A stretch of 53,822 nt of DNA from Candidatus Angelobacter sp. GTDB taxonomy: Bacteria > Acidobacteriota > Terriglobia > Terriglobales > Acidobacteriaceae. Below the pieces are notes generated by a model. That model had not been told where the DNA came from, ran no database searches, and worked only from the letters and a program-made list of their open reading frames with translations. How positions within the stretch are numbered: position 1 is the first letter of the stretch; each line of letters starts with the position of its first letter. Positions 17,276 to 26,839 of the stretch are shown here, piece by piece. Where the stretch lies: contig JAOAPH010000108.1 in NCBI GenBank assembly GCA_025462835.1, positions 1 through 53,822 on the forward strand, in the 5' to 3' direction. A program made the translations under genes and the position numbers.

Positions 17276-17326
17276 GTGTCGGTAGACCAGAGCCCGACCG
17301 TCAGCACTGCCCGACACTTCGACACC
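17276..17326. promoter_or_regulatory. GTGTCGG / CCGAC / CGACAC half-site cluster, putative enhancer (UAS)
   Basis: Half-sites: GTGTCGG at 17276, CCGACCG at 17294, CCGACAC at 17311 and TTCGACACC at 17318, the last identical to two copies before the first efflux unit. GTGTCGG and CCGACAC are exact inverted copies. The cluster is 130-180 bp upstream of the -12 at 17455-17456. The 417-nt gap (17164-17580) holds this, the promoter at 17442, and no gene that I can support. Confidence 0.55.
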
Positions 17327-17441
17327 CGCCGAAAATCTTGCAGCCATCTTTCTGCGTTCAACAACTTCTAAATCTTTATGAATGAACTGCGTTCTGAATT
17401 GCATTCTGAAATTTGAATGTTCAGGAATCGGCAACGCGCAA

Positions 17442-17457
17442 TGGTATTGAGATTGCT
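17442..17457 (+). promoter_or_regulatory. Sigma-54 (-24/-12) promoter for the second efflux operon
   Basis: TGGTATTGAGATTGCT: the -24 GG and a full TTGCT -12 at the strict spacing. The predicted start is near 17468, giving a leader of about 113 nt. Confidence 0.65.
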
Positions 17458-17580
17458 TAAACCATGACATCAACCCGCGTCGGCGTTCCCTACGCAGCGC
17501 TCGAAGGAGCTAAATACGCAAAACTGGGAGGCACGTAATTCCATTTGCCTGCGTCGGCGCGTCAGAGAGTTGAGTGAATT

Positions 17581-20500
17581 ATGTGGATCGTTGCGCTTGC
17601 GCTTAGGCGGCCGTACACGTTCGTAGTGGTAGCCATCCTCATCTTGATCATGGGTGTGCTCTCGATTCTTCGCACACCCACGGATATCTTCCCGAATATC
17701 GACATTCCGGTGGTCGCCATCGTCTGGAACTTCACCGGGCTTCTGCCGGAGGATATGGATGCCCGAATCGTCCGCATCACACAGCTGGCACTTACCACGA
17801 CGGTAGATAACATCGAACACATCGAGTCGCAGTCGTTGTACGGAGTTGCTGTCGTCAAAGTGTTTTTGCAGCCGACAGCGAACATTCAGCGAGGCATTGC
17901 ACAGATCACAGCTGTCTCCCAGACCCAGCTCAGGCAGTTGCCTACAGGAACTACACCACCCCTTATCATCAGCTATAGCGCATCGACCGTTCCGATTTTG
18001 CAACTCGCCCTCTCTGGCCAAGGTCTCTCCGAGCAGCAGCTCAACGATTTCGCCCTAAACTTCGTCCGTACTCAGCTCATCACTGTTCCGGGAGCGTCGG
18101 TACCTTACCCCTATGGTGGAAAACAACGACAAGTGCAGGTGGACCTGAATACAACCGCGTTGCAGTCGAAGGGTCTCTCTGCGCTGGACGTGGTCAATGC
18201 GATCAGCGTGAATAACCTCATCCTGCCCTCGGGCACGGCCAAGATAGGCCCCACGGAATATGACGTGGATATCCCAAACGCAGCGCCGGTAACGATCGAG
18301 GATCTAAACCGCATACCCATCAAAACAATCGGCAGCACCACCATCTACATGCAAGATGTTGCCTGGGTACGGGACGGCTTCCCCCCGCAAACCAATATCG
18401 TAAGAGTGAACGGGGAGCGGTCAGTATTGCTGACAGTCGAAAAGGCTGGAAATGCGTCAACGCTGAGCATCATAGCGGGCATCAAGTCTCTTCTGCCGCA
18501 GATCGCAACGACGCTTCCACCCGCGCTAAAGATCACACCTCTCGCCGACCAGAGCATTTTTGTCAAAGGCGCCATCAGTGGTGTGGTCAGGGAGGCCGTG
18601 ATTGCCGCGTGCCTTACGGCTCTCATGGTTCTAATTTTTCTGGGGAGCTGGCGCAGCACCCTCATCATTGCGACTTCGATCCCCCTGGCGATCCTGACCT
18701 CGCTGATCACGCTGAGTGCGATCGGGGAAACCATCAACATCATGACGCTGGGCGGGATGGCACTGGCCGTCGGCATCCTGGTGGACGATGCCACCGTAGA
18801 AGTTGAGAACATCAACAGGAACCGGGCTCTAACGCCAGAGAAGAACATGGACGATGTGGTGTTGGAGAGCGCGTCTCAGATAGCCACGCCGGCATTCGTC
18901 TCCACACTGTCGATCAGCATCGTTTTCGTTCCCATGTTCTTGCTGTCCGGCGTGGCCAAGTACCTCTTCGTGCCGCTCGCGGAAGGAGTAGTGTTCGCAA
19001 TGTTGGCATCCTACTTTCTCTCCCGGACGATCGTTCCCACGATGGCCAAGTACCTGTTGCCCGGCCAGAAAATGGAATCCGGGGAGGTCCGTGCAGCGAG
19101 CCGCAATCCGCTGGTCAGACTTCAGCAACGCTTTGAGGAAGCTTTTGAAAAGTTCCGTGAGGGCTATCACAGTCTGCTGGGGAAAGCTCTGCATCACCGG
19201 CGTCTTTTTCTGACCGCTTTCTTCGCAGCATGTCTCGTCTCATTGGCGATTCTGATCCCCTGGCTGGGTGAGGACTTCTTTCCCACCGTAGACGCAGGAA
19301 GTTTCCTTCTGCATCTCCGCGGCCCCACGGGGATGCGCATTGAACAGTCTGCCCATCTTTGCGATCTAGTGGAGCAATCGATTCGACGACAGATTCCGGC
19401 AGACCAAGTCTCAAACATCATCGACAATATAGGTCTGCCCTATAGCGGAATCAACCTTGCTTACAGCAGTTCGGCGCCGGTCGGGACCATGGATGCCGAT
19501 ATTCTGGTTACGCTGTCCCCGAAACACCAACCTACTGAAGAATTTGTTCACAAACTTCGCCTGACACTCCCTTCAGAATTTCCGGGGGCGAGCTTTTATT
19601 TCCTGCCTTCTGACATGGTCGGTCAGATTCTGAACTTCGGTCTGCCAGCTCCCATTGACATCCAGGTTGTCGGAAATAACATAGAAGGTAACCGGCAGTT
19701 CGCAGACGCATTGCTACAGAAGATCAGGTATGTTACAGGAACGGCTGACCTGCGGATCCAACAGCCCTTCGATCAACCTTATCTGAACCTCCAAGTCGAA
19801 CGCACCAAGGCCCAGCAACTTGGCTTCACGGCGCAAAACATAGCGCAAAACCTCCTCGTCTCACTTAGCGGTAGCTTCCAGACATCGCCAACGTTCTGGG
19901 TTGATACAAAGACACAGGTCAGCTATCAAATCGCAACCCAGACTCCGCAGTACCGTGTAGATACGCTGCAGGACCTAGTTAACATCCCAGTCACCGGATT
20001 AAACGCGACGGTTCCCCCGTCGCTCATGGCCAGTCTGATGTCGATGAAACGAGGGACGGGCATGGCGACAGTTTCTCGCTACAACATTGCGCCCGTCATT
20101 GATATTTACGGCTCGGTCGCAGGACGCGACCTGGGCGGAGTATCTACCGACATCAACAAGATAATTGATGCCGCGCGAAAGGACTTACCACGCGGCTCTC
20201 AAGTGATTGTTCGCGGGCAGGTGCAGACGATGCGGTCCTCTTACATCGGCCTTATGGGCGGCCTGGTGTTTGCCATCGTGCTCGTCTATCTGCTGATCGT
20301 GGTCAACTTCCAGTCGTGGCTGGATCCCTTCATCATTATCACCGCATTGCCTGCGGCGCTGGCGGGAATCGCCTGGATGCTGTTCGTGACCAAAACGCAT
20401 TTGAGCGTACCTGCGCTCACGGGAGCGATCATGTGCATGGGCGTTGCAACCGCGAACAGCATATTGGTAGTGAGCTTCGCGACTGAACAGATGATGGACG

Positions 20501-20763
20501 GTAAGGATTCCATCGCCGCTTCACTGGAGGCCGGCTTTACCCGTTTTCGTCCTGTGCTGATGACTGCCTTGGCAATGATCATCGGCATGGTACCGATGGC
20601 GCTAGGGCTTGGCGATGGTGGCGAAGAAAACGCTCCCCTGGGAAGGGCCGTCATTGGCGGGCTGCTATTCGCGACAGTTTCCACGCTGTTCTTTGTGCCC
20701 ACGGTTTTCAGCGTGCTGCACGGGATCCGGCAGCGTCGAGCCCAAGCCAGGAGCAAGCAATAG
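17581..20763 (+). CDS. RND efflux permease, second system
   Basis: A 1060-aa RND pump. TM1 is LRRPYTFVVVAILILIMGVLSI. The TM4 acidic pair is in GILVDDATVEVENINRN. Twelve membrane segments and two periplasmic porter halves follow the family layout. It differs clearly from the pump at 7553 (for example ATVEVENINRN against AIVVVENVERH), so it is not a recent duplicate. The operon order pump-adaptor-outer membrane factor also differs from the first unit. The start ATG has only a weak GAGTGA site. Substrate unknown; heavy-metal pumps have a longer signature not seen here. Confidence 0.94.
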   Translation: MWIVALALRRPYTFVVVAILILIMGVLSILRTPTDIFPNIDIPVVAIVWNFTGLLPEDMDARIVRITQLALTTTVDNIEHIESQSLYGVAVVKVFLQPTANIQRGIAQITAVSQTQLRQLPTGTTPPLIISYSASTVPILQLALSGQGLSEQQLNDFALNFVRTQLITVPGASVPYPYGGKQRQVQVDLNTTALQSKGLSALDVVNAISVNNLILPSGTAKIGPTEYDVDIPNAAPVTIEDLNRIPIKTIGSTTIYMQDVAWVRDGFPPQTNIVRVNGERSVLLTVEKAGNASTLSIIAGIKSLLPQIATTLPPALKITPLADQSIFVKGAISGVVREAVIAACLTALMVLIFLGSWRSTLIIATSIPLAILTSLITLSAIGETINIMTLGGMALAVGILVDDATVEVENINRNRALTPEKNMDDVVLESASQIATPAFVSTLSISIVFVPMFLLSGVAKYLFVPLAEGVVFAMLASYFLSRTIVPTMAKYLLPGQKMESGEVRAASRNPLVRLQQRFEEAFEKFREGYHSLLGKALHHRRLFLTAFFAACLVSLAILIPWLGEDFFPTVDAGSFLLHLRGPTGMRIEQSAHLCDLVEQSIRRQIPADQVSNIIDNIGLPYSGINLAYSSSAPVGTMDADILVTLSPKHQPTEEFVHKLRLTLPSEFPGASFYFLPSDMVGQILNFGLPAPIDIQVVGNNIEGNRQFADALLQKIRYVTGTADLRIQQPFDQPYLNLQVERTKAQQLGFTAQNIAQNLLVSLSGSFQTSPTFWVDTKTQVSYQIATQTPQYRVDTLQDLVNIPVTGLNATVPPSLMASLMSMKRGTGMATVSRYNIAPVIDIYGSVAGRDLGGVSTDINKIIDAARKDLPRGSQVIVRGQVQTMRSSYIGLMGGLVFAIVLVYLLIVVNFQSWLDPFIIITALPAALAGIAWMLFVTKTHLSVPALTGAIMCMGVATANSILVVSFATEQMMDGKDSIAASLEAGFTRFRPVLMTALAMIIGMVPMALGLGDGGEENAPLGRAVIGGLLFATVSTLFFVPTVFSVLHGIRQRRAQARSKQ

Positions 20764-20773
20764 GAGCAACAAT

Positions 20774-21991
20774 ATGTTTGGAGTCAGTATGCAACAGAAG
20801 ACAGAACTCGAGCCATTGAGGGCTGCGGGAGACGAAAAGAAGTCTCATAAAGGTTGGATAGCCGTTGTGATTGTATTGCTCCTGGTAGCAGGGGTGTTGA
20901 CATACGGGATAGTGTCTCGCATCCGCGCAAAGGCAGCGTTAAGCAAAGAGACCGCGAAGACGGCTGTACCCCCGGTATCAGTCGTGCCTCCGAAGCCATC
21001 TACGCCGGCGCAGGACATCATCCTGCCGGGAAACGTAGAACCATTTATTGCTTCACCGATCTACGCCCAAACGACTGGCTATCTGAAAAAGTGGTATTTC
21101 GATATTGGAGCACACGTCAAAAAGGGGCAATTACTTGCTGTGGTCGACAGTCCAGCAGTCGATCAGCAATACGCACAAGCGCGCAGCAACCTGTCGACCG
21201 CGGAGGCGAACCTCAGGCTGGCAGAGATCACGAAAAACCGTTACCTGGGACTACTGAAGACCCATGCTGTTGCCCAGCAGGACGCGGACAATGCGGTTGG
21301 TACCTACAATGCGAACAAGGCCATCGTCGACGCAAATCGGGCCAACGTACAGCAGTTCCAGGTTTTGAAGGAATTTGAAAGGGTTTATGCGCCGTTCGAT
21401 GGCGTAATCACCGCTCGCAATACCGACATTGGAGATCTCATTACTTCCGGCAGCACTGCCGCTAACAATTCGAGGACCGATCTCTTTCATATTTCCCAGC
21501 CGGGTAAGTTGCGCGTGTATGTAAACGTTCCAGAAGAATATTCTCGCGGTGTGAAACCCGGCATGACCGCACAGCTCGCACTGGCTGAATTCCCTGGCCG
21601 GCAGTTCCAGGGTGTGCTCGTGCGCACTGCTGAAGCCATCAACATGACCACCCGCACATTGCTCATAGAGGTTCAAGTTGACAATCCTACGAACACATTG
21701 CTCACTGGCTCGTATGCGGAAGTGCACCTGAAGGTGCCGGATTCGAATCCGACGTTCGTGATTCCGGTCAATACTCTGATATTCCGCGCGCAAGGTTTAC
21801 ACGTTGGCGTGGTAAAGGACGGGAAGGCGGTAGTCACGCCTGTTACTGCAGGTCGCGATTTCGGCAATACGATAGAGATCGTTCACGGCCTCAATGCCGG
21901 TGACCAAATCATCGTGAACCCGTCAGATTCTCTCGTTACCGGTCAAGCTGTGCAGACCGTCCAAGCGTCTTTGCCAGGGGATTTGAAGTGA
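20774..21991 (+). CDS. RND efflux periplasmic adaptor, second system
   Basis: A 405-aa membrane fusion protein. A cytoplasmic N-terminal tail is followed by one membrane anchor (GWIAVVIVLLLVAGVLTYGIV, about residues 24-44). The lipoyl halves are around PIYAQTTGYLKKWYFDIGAHVKKGQLLAVVD and ERVYAPFDGVITARNTDIGDLI, with a long alpha-hairpin between. The start is ATG 20774 with TAGGAG ahead; the longer frame runs back inside the pump gene. Its end overlaps the next gene (GTGA). It couples the pump at 17581 to the channel at 21988. Confidence 0.93.
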   Translation: MFGVSMQQKTELEPLRAAGDEKKSHKGWIAVVIVLLLVAGVLTYGIVSRIRAKAALSKETAKTAVPPVSVVPPKPSTPAQDIILPGNVEPFIASPIYAQTTGYLKKWYFDIGAHVKKGQLLAVVDSPAVDQQYAQARSNLSTAEANLRLAEITKNRYLGLLKTHAVAQQDADNAVGTYNANKAIVDANRANVQQFQVLKEFERVYAPFDGVITARNTDIGDLITSGSTAANNSRTDLFHISQPGKLRVYVNVPEEYSRGVKPGMTAQLALAEFPGRQFQGVLVRTAEAINMTTRTLLIEVQVDNPTNTLLTGSYAEVHLKVPDSNPTFVIPVNTLIFRAQGLHVGVVKDGKAVVTPVTAGRDFGNTIEIVHGLNAGDQIIVNPSDSLVTGQAVQTVQASLPGDLK

Positions 21992-23487
21992 ACCGCTTGG
22001 CAAAGGCGAAACCTTTCGACAAGGCATGCTCGTCTTGGATGGTGCTCCTTCTCGCGGTCGGCGTGCTGCAATTTAACGGCTGCACGGTCGGACCAACGTA
22101 TCGACGTCCTGCAGCCGTAGATTCTCCCTATACAGTTCCGCCAGCCTATAAAGAGGTTGGCAATTGGAAGACTGCCCAACCGAGTGATCAGTTCCTCGGT
22201 GGCAACTGGTGGGAGATATTTCAGGATCCGCAGCTGAATGCCCTGGAACAACAGGTCAATGTCTCGAACCAAAATCTAAAGGTGGCGCAGGCCCAATACG
22301 CGCAAGCGCGCGCGCTGGTCCGCTATAACCGTGCCGATTTTTTTCCGACGGTCACCGCGGGCGCGAGCGCAACCCGGAGCAGGACGTCGTCAAACCGTCC
22401 ACCTGTTAACTCGATATTCAACGGCATTACTTCCAGCGACTTCCAAATTCCTTTCGAATTGTCCTATCAAGTCGACGCGTTCGGGCGCGTGCGCCGCAAC
22501 GTCGAGTCGTTTCGCGCACAGGCACAAGCCAGCGCAGCCGATCTGGCAACCGTTAACCTGAGCATGCATACCCAGCTTGCTTTATTTTACTTTGAAGCGC
22601 GCAGCCTGGATGCACAAGAGCAGCTTCTGCTATCGACGGTCAAGGAGTACACACAATTCCTGCAATTAACAGAGAACAGGTTTACCGGAGGAGTCGCTTC
22701 TGAGGTGGATGTCCAACAGGCGAAAACGCAACTCAAGACGACAGAGGCGCTGGCAATAGATGTGGGTGTGCAACGGGCACAGTTCGAACATGCGGTTGCA
22801 ACTCTGATCGGGAAACCTCCCTCCACGTTCGATCTTCCTCCGCTCCCTCTGACCGCGCCCCCTCCTGTGATTCCGCCGGGGGTTCCTTCAGAACTGCTCG
22901 AACGCCGCCCTGATATCTCTGCTTCCGAGAGATTGATGCAGTCTTCAAACGCGCAGATCGGAGTGGCCAAGGCGGCGTATTATCCCACCATCAACTTGAC
23001 TGCCACTGGTGGGTTTGAGAGCAGCGTGATCACAACATTACTTTCCGGCCCAAGCATTCTCTGGTCCGCCGGGCCTTCAGCGGCGGTCACGGTATTCGAC
23101 GTCGGGAGGCGGCGGGCTCTCACAGACGAGGCGCTCGCTGCTTACGATCAAACCGTCGCTACCTATCGGCAAACAGTCCTAACGAGTTTTCAGCAAGTAG
23201 AAGACAATCTAGCCGCACTGCGAATTCTGGAGCACGAGGCGCAGGTTCAAAATGAAGCTGTGATTGCGGCCCAGAGGTCGCTTCAACTTTCGCTTCAACG
23301 ATACAGTGGTGGCGTCACCAGTTACCTGGAAGTGACCACCGCTCAGACTGCGGCGCTTTCTGACGAAATTACCGCAGTCAATATTCTGGGACGCCGCTTG
23401 GTGGCCGCAGTCCAACTGGTGCAGGCTCTGGGTGGCGGATGGGATACATCGCAATTGCCATCGATGAAATCGGTAAGCGCGCGATGA
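21988..23487 (+). CDS. NodT-type outer-membrane efflux lipoprotein, second system
   Basis: A 499-aa outer-membrane factor with a lipobox FNGC after a hydrophobic signal, then TVGPTYRRP. The central ELLERRPDISASERLMQSSNAQIGVAKAAYYPTINL motif is typical of the family. It starts at GTG 21988, overlapping the adaptor stop, and ends nine bases before the -24 element of the next operon, so the sigma-54 promoter at 23496 sits directly behind it. Confidence 0.93.
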   Translation: MNRLAKAKPFDKACSSWMVLLLAVGVLQFNGCTVGPTYRRPAAVDSPYTVPPAYKEVGNWKTAQPSDQFLGGNWWEIFQDPQLNALEQQVNVSNQNLKVAQAQYAQARALVRYNRADFFPTVTAGASATRSRTSSNRPPVNSIFNGITSSDFQIPFELSYQVDAFGRVRRNVESFRAQAQASAADLATVNLSMHTQLALFYFEARSLDAQEQLLLSTVKEYTQFLQLTENRFTGGVASEVDVQQAKTQLKTTEALAIDVGVQRAQFEHAVATLIGKPPSTFDLPPLPLTAPPPVIPPGVPSELLERRPDISASERLMQSSNAQIGVAKAAYYPTINLTATGGFESSVITTLLSGPSILWSAGPSAAVTVFDVGRRRALTDEALAAYDQTVATYRQTVLTSFQQVEDNLAALRILEHEAQVQNEAVIAAQRSLQLSLQRYSGGVTSYLEVTTAQTAALSDEITAVNILGRRLVAAVQLVQALGGGWDTSQLPSMKSVSAR

Positions 23488-23495
23488 AGCTCGAC

Positions 23496-23511
23496 TGGCC
23501 AATGGATTGCA
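23496..23511 (+). promoter_or_regulatory. Sigma-54 (-24/-12) promoter for the reductase/oxidase operon
   Basis: TGGCCAATGGATTGCA: TGGC plus a full TTGCA -12 at the strict spacing, one of the best matches in the window. The predicted start is near 23522, 33 nt before the aldo-keto reductase ATG. No CGACAC cluster is seen upstream, where the efflux gene lies. Confidence 0.68.
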
Positions 23512-23554
23512 ATGAATCCTGCGTGTACGACAAATTGGAAACTGGAGGAAGGCG

Positions 23555-24535
23555 ATGGAAAAACGCCAACTAGGTAACAGCGACATGAAAATTACTTCCA
23601 TCGGGGTTGGAGCGTGGGCGATCGGAGGCGGCGGCTGGGAGTTCGGTTGGGGACCACAGGATGACAGCAAATCTATTGCTGCCATTCAAGAGGCACTTGA
23701 TCACGGAATCAATTGGATAGACACCGCTGCGGTGTATGGTCTGGGCCACTCGGAAGAGGTTGTCGCACGCGCTCTCCAGGACAGGAGCAATCGTCCTTAT
23801 GTATTCACAAAGTGCTCACTGGTTTGGAACGATCGGCGAGAGATCGGGCACTCGCTGAAAGCGGATTCGATCCGGCGAGAATGCGAAGCAAGTCTTCGCC
23901 GGCTGAATGTGGATGCCATCGACTTGTATCAAGTCCATTGGCCCGATCCCGATGCGGAGATCGAAGAGGGTTGGGCGGAGATGGCACGCCTAAAAAAAGA
24001 AGGCAAGGTTCGCTTTATCGGAGTATCCAATTTCGACGTCGAACAAATGAAGCGCGCAGAGCGTATTGCCCCGATCACTTCATTGCAACCGCCTTATTCT
24101 CTGCTCGCACGTGATATTGAGCACTCCGTCCTGCCTTATACAGCGCAGGAGAAGATCGGCGTCATCGTATATTCACCGATGTACTCGGGCCTTCTCAGTG
24201 GCGCTATGACACGTGACCGCGTAGAGAAATTTCCTGCCGACGACTGGCGACGGGGGAATCCTAATTTCCAGGAGCCGCTTCTTTCCCGCAATCTTCGTTT
24301 GGCGGGCTTATTGGGAGATATCGGCAGCCGTCATGGACGAACGGCGGGCGAAGTGGCAATCGCATGGACGCTTCACAACAGCGCCGTTACCGCAGCGATC
24401 GTCGGAGTCCGAAACCGGGAGCAGGTCTCCGGAATCATTGGAGCCGGCGATTTCCGGTTGAGCGAAAAGGAATTCGATGAGATCGAATCCGCCTTGGCTC
24501 AGGAAGTACTGGAAGTGTCGTCCGCTGATGATTAA
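23555..24535 (+). CDS. Aldo-keto reductase
   Basis: A 326-aa (alpha/beta)8-barrel NADPH-dependent oxidoreductase. The catalytic tetrad positions are visible: Asp and Tyr in NWIDTAAVYGLGHSEE, Lys in YVFTKCSL, His in DLYQVHWPD. The cofactor region is TAAIVGVRNREQVSGII near the C terminus. The start ATG follows GGAGGAAGGCG. It is first gene after the sigma-54 promoter and 38 nt ahead of the multicopper oxidase. It probably reduces an aldehyde or ketone; the pairing suggests detoxification of reactive carbonyls or phenols. Confidence 0.92.
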   Translation: MEKRQLGNSDMKITSIGVGAWAIGGGGWEFGWGPQDDSKSIAAIQEALDHGINWIDTAAVYGLGHSEEVVARALQDRSNRPYVFTKCSLVWNDRREIGHSLKADSIRRECEASLRRLNVDAIDLYQVHWPDPDAEIEEGWAEMARLKKEGKVRFIGVSNFDVEQMKRAERIAPITSLQPPYSLLARDIEHSVLPYTAQEKIGVIVYSPMYSGLLSGAMTRDRVEKFPADDWRRGNPNFQEPLLSRNLRLAGLLGDIGSRHGRTAGEVAIAWTLHNSAVTAAIVGVRNREQVSGIIGAGDFRLSEKEFDEIESALAQEVLEVSSADD

Positions 24536-24573
24536 CGCTGGTTCAAAGTGAATTTGCACTCGCGGGGCAGGCA

Positions 24574-26070
24574 GTGACGAAAGCGGGCCCAAAGTCGATT
24601 CTTCTGAAAGAAAATCGACTTGTGCTTTGGAGTGTGTTTATGTTGATAACACCTCTGCTTGCTCAGCAAGAAACTGTACTTGACGCTCCAGAGGTTCGAA
24701 CTCCGTTCACGCTCAGCGCTGTTTACGATCCTGGCGCCGGACACAATGCATTCTCCTTCGCCGGCAAAGATGTGCCTCCGACCATTCGCGTTTCGCCGGG
24801 CGGGGAAATAAAAGTCAAATACGAAAACCGACTGCCCGTCGTTTCACACGAGAAGTGCGTTGACGTCCCTTGCAAGAACATAAGCAATTTGCACTTCCAT
24901 GGCATGCACGTATCGCCTGAGCGCCCGCAAGATGACGTGCTGACAATGCTGGCGTACCCGGGTCAAAAGCTAGGTTATCGAGTCGAGGTGCCGACCGATG
25001 CGCCGCCCGGGCTGTACTGGTACCACACTCATCCGCACGAGGAGAGCGATCGTCAGGCGATTGACGGAATGTCGGGCGCAATCGTGGTCGAAGGCATTGA
25101 CAGATATTATCCTGAGGTCAGAAAACTTCGGGAGCGTGTGCTCGTCCTTCGGGATCGGGAAATCGAAAAAGATGATCCGAGCCGTGAGCAGATCAAGCAG
25201 CAAGTGGGAATCCCCAAAGGCCGTTGCGGGAAGTCCGATGAGCAAGAGCCGGAGCGGGTCTTCACTTTGAACGGTCAACTCCGTCCGCTGATCCCCATCG
25301 GCGCTGGTGAGCGCCAGTTCTGGCGCATCGTAAATGCTTCACCGGATCTTTATGCTGACCTGCAGCTGGATGGACAACCGTTGCAGATCGTCGCACTGGA
25401 TGGCATGCCGCTCTCGTACCATGACCCGAATCGCCGGACGCGCAATGTCACTCACATCTTTCTCCCACCTGCTGGACGCGTCGAAGCGATAGTGACCGGC
25501 CCGGCTGCTGGTGCGCACTCAACATTGCGAACGCGGTGTATCGACACCGGGCCCGATGGCGACGCTAATCCCGAGATGGTGATTGCGGACGTTGTAGGCG
25601 GAATGGAAGATCCCTCGCGGGTACGGGAAGTTCCAGCAACAGAAAGTTTGCCGATTTACAAAGAACCGTCCACTCGGCAGATGGAAGCTCTCGAGAAGAG
25701 CTCGCCGGATTTCACCGTCACTTTCACGGAAGACAAGAAGGGCTTTTATATCAATGGAAGAAAATTCTCGATGGATGAACTTCCAATGCTGCGCGTTCGC
25801 ATCGGGTCATATCAACATTGGCGGGTGCTAAATCCAACGCACGAATTGCACCCTTTTCACATCCACCAGGTCCATTTTCTCGCTTACGCGACAAATGGGA
25901 TCCAATCGAAAACTGCGGACTGGCTCGACACGGTAGACGTCCCTTATGGGGGTTCGGTTGACCTGGTTATGGATTTCACCGATCCGGTGATTCGAGGGAT
26001 GTCTGTGTTTCACTGCCATCTTCTGAGTCATGAAGACAAGGGGATGATGGCAAAGATCTTGTTCGAGTAG
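24574..26070 (+). CDS. Multicopper oxidase
   Basis: A 498-aa laccase-like protein with an N-terminal hydrophobic export segment (LVLWSVFMLITPLLAQQ). All four copper-ligand motifs are present: NLHFHGMH, YWYHTHPHEE, HPFHIHQVHF and HCHLLSHEDKGMM; the last carries the type 1 Cys-His pair and axial Met. It oxidises phenols or metal ions while reducing oxygen to water, outside the cytoplasm. The start is taken as GTG 24574; no ATG lies nearby in frame before the export segment. Probably co-transcribed with the reductase before it and the FixJ-like regulator after it (39 nt). Confidence 0.92.
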   Translation: MTKAGPKSILLKENRLVLWSVFMLITPLLAQQETVLDAPEVRTPFTLSAVYDPGAGHNAFSFAGKDVPPTIRVSPGGEIKVKYENRLPVVSHEKCVDVPCKNISNLHFHGMHVSPERPQDDVLTMLAYPGQKLGYRVEVPTDAPPGLYWYHTHPHEESDRQAIDGMSGAIVVEGIDRYYPEVRKLRERVLVLRDREIEKDDPSREQIKQQVGIPKGRCGKSDEQEPERVFTLNGQLRPLIPIGAGERQFWRIVNASPDLYADLQLDGQPLQIVALDGMPLSYHDPNRRTRNVTHIFLPPAGRVEAIVTGPAAGAHSTLRTRCIDTGPDGDANPEMVIADVVGGMEDPSRVREVPATESLPIYKEPSTRQMEALEKSSPDFTVTFTEDKKGFYINGRKFSMDELPMLRVRIGSYQHWRVLNPTHELHPFHIHQVHFLAYATNGIQSKTADWLDTVDVPYGGSVDLVMDFTDPVIRGMSVFHCHLLSHEDKGMMAKILFE

Positions 26071-26109
26071 GAAACCACGGTTTTGTTTGCAAGAAACACC
26101 AGGAGCGCT

Positions 26110-26760
26110 ATGCCGGAGCTAAAAGAGATCGTCTTCGTCGTAGACGACGATGCTTCTGTGCGAGATAGTTTGGAAAGCCTGATTCGCTCTGCAGGGTTGA
26201 AGGTTGAGAGCTTTGCATCTGCGCGCCAATTTTTGGCCTTCCAAAAGACGGATGTGCCCAGCTGTTTGATCTTGGACGTACGTCTGCCGGGTCTGGGCGG
26301 GCTCGACCTGCAAAAGCGGATGGCGGAGTTCAATATCGACATGCCCATTATCTTTATCACTGGTCACGGCGATGTTCCGACAACAGTGCGGGCGATGAAA
26401 GCCGGTGCGGTTGAGTTTCTTACTAAGCCGTTCATCGACCGCGATCTGCTGGATGCGATCGAGCAGGCGATAGAACGCGATCGGGCCGCGCGTCAGCAGC
26501 AAGCGGAGATGAGCGAGCTGTGCAACCGCTATGAATCACTGACGCCACGCGAACGGGAGGTAATGGGGCGCGTAGTCTCCGGGCTGCTCAATAAGCAAGT
26601 TGCCGCTGAGCTAGGCACCAGCGAGATCACTGTCAAAGTTCATCGCGGCCAGGTCATGCACAAGATGCAGGCTGATTCCTTGGCGGAGCTGGTGAAAATG
26701 TCTGAAAGGCTAAAGGTACGTGCCACAAAAAGATCGAGAGATGACTGCAACAATCGGTAG
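26110..26760 (+). CDS. FixJ-like response regulator (receiver + LuxR-type HTH)
   Basis: A 216-aa regulator. The receiver domain (1-125) has the acidic VVDDDAS pocket, phospho-acceptor Asp56 in LILDVRLPG, the Thr/Gly of FITGHGD and Lys of FLTKPF. The C-terminal LuxR/GerE helix-turn-helix is [40 protein letters not shown]. The start ATG 26110 follows AGGAG. It is the likely partner of the PAS histidine kinase at 30030, whose H-box is of the same FixL/TodS-associated kind. The dyads at 26772-26805, just behind its stop, may be its binding sites. Confidence 0.93.
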   Translation: MPELKEIVFVVDDDASVRDSLESLIRSAGLKVESFASARQFLAFQKTDVPSCLILDVRLPGLGGLDLQKRMAEFNIDMPIIFITGHGDVPTTVRAMKAGAVEFLTKPFIDRDLLDAIEQAIERDRAARQQQAEMSELCNRYESLTPREREVMGRVVSGLLNKQVAAELGTSEITVKVHRGQVMHKMQADSLAELVKMSERLKVRATKRSRDDCNNR

Positions 26761-26771
26761 CCCAAGTGTAC

Positions 26772-26805
26772 CTATACCAACGTATAGCCCTATACCAAGG
26801 TGTAA
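26772..26805. promoter_or_regulatory. CTATACCAA direct repeats / dyads, putative regulator site
   Basis: CTATACCAA occurs at 26772-26780 and 26790-26798, 18 bp apart. The first copy is half of a perfect dyad CTATAC-CAAC-GTATAG (26772-26787). The second is half of an imperfect one (CTATAC-CAAG-GTGTAA). They lie just ahead of the sigma-54 element at 26813. Binding by the neighbouring FixJ-like protein is an inference. Confidence 0.55.
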
Positions 26806-26812
26806 TGGACTT

Positions 26813-26828
26813 TGGCCCAAAGACTGCT
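26813..26828 (+). promoter_or_regulatory. Sigma-54 (-24/-12) promoter for the stand-alone receiver
   Basis: TGGCCCAAAGACTGCT at the strict spacing. The predicted start coincides with, or is one base before, the GTG start codon at 26840, so the mRNA would be leaderless. Confidence 0.55.
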
Positions 26829-26839
26829 AGATTGAATGT

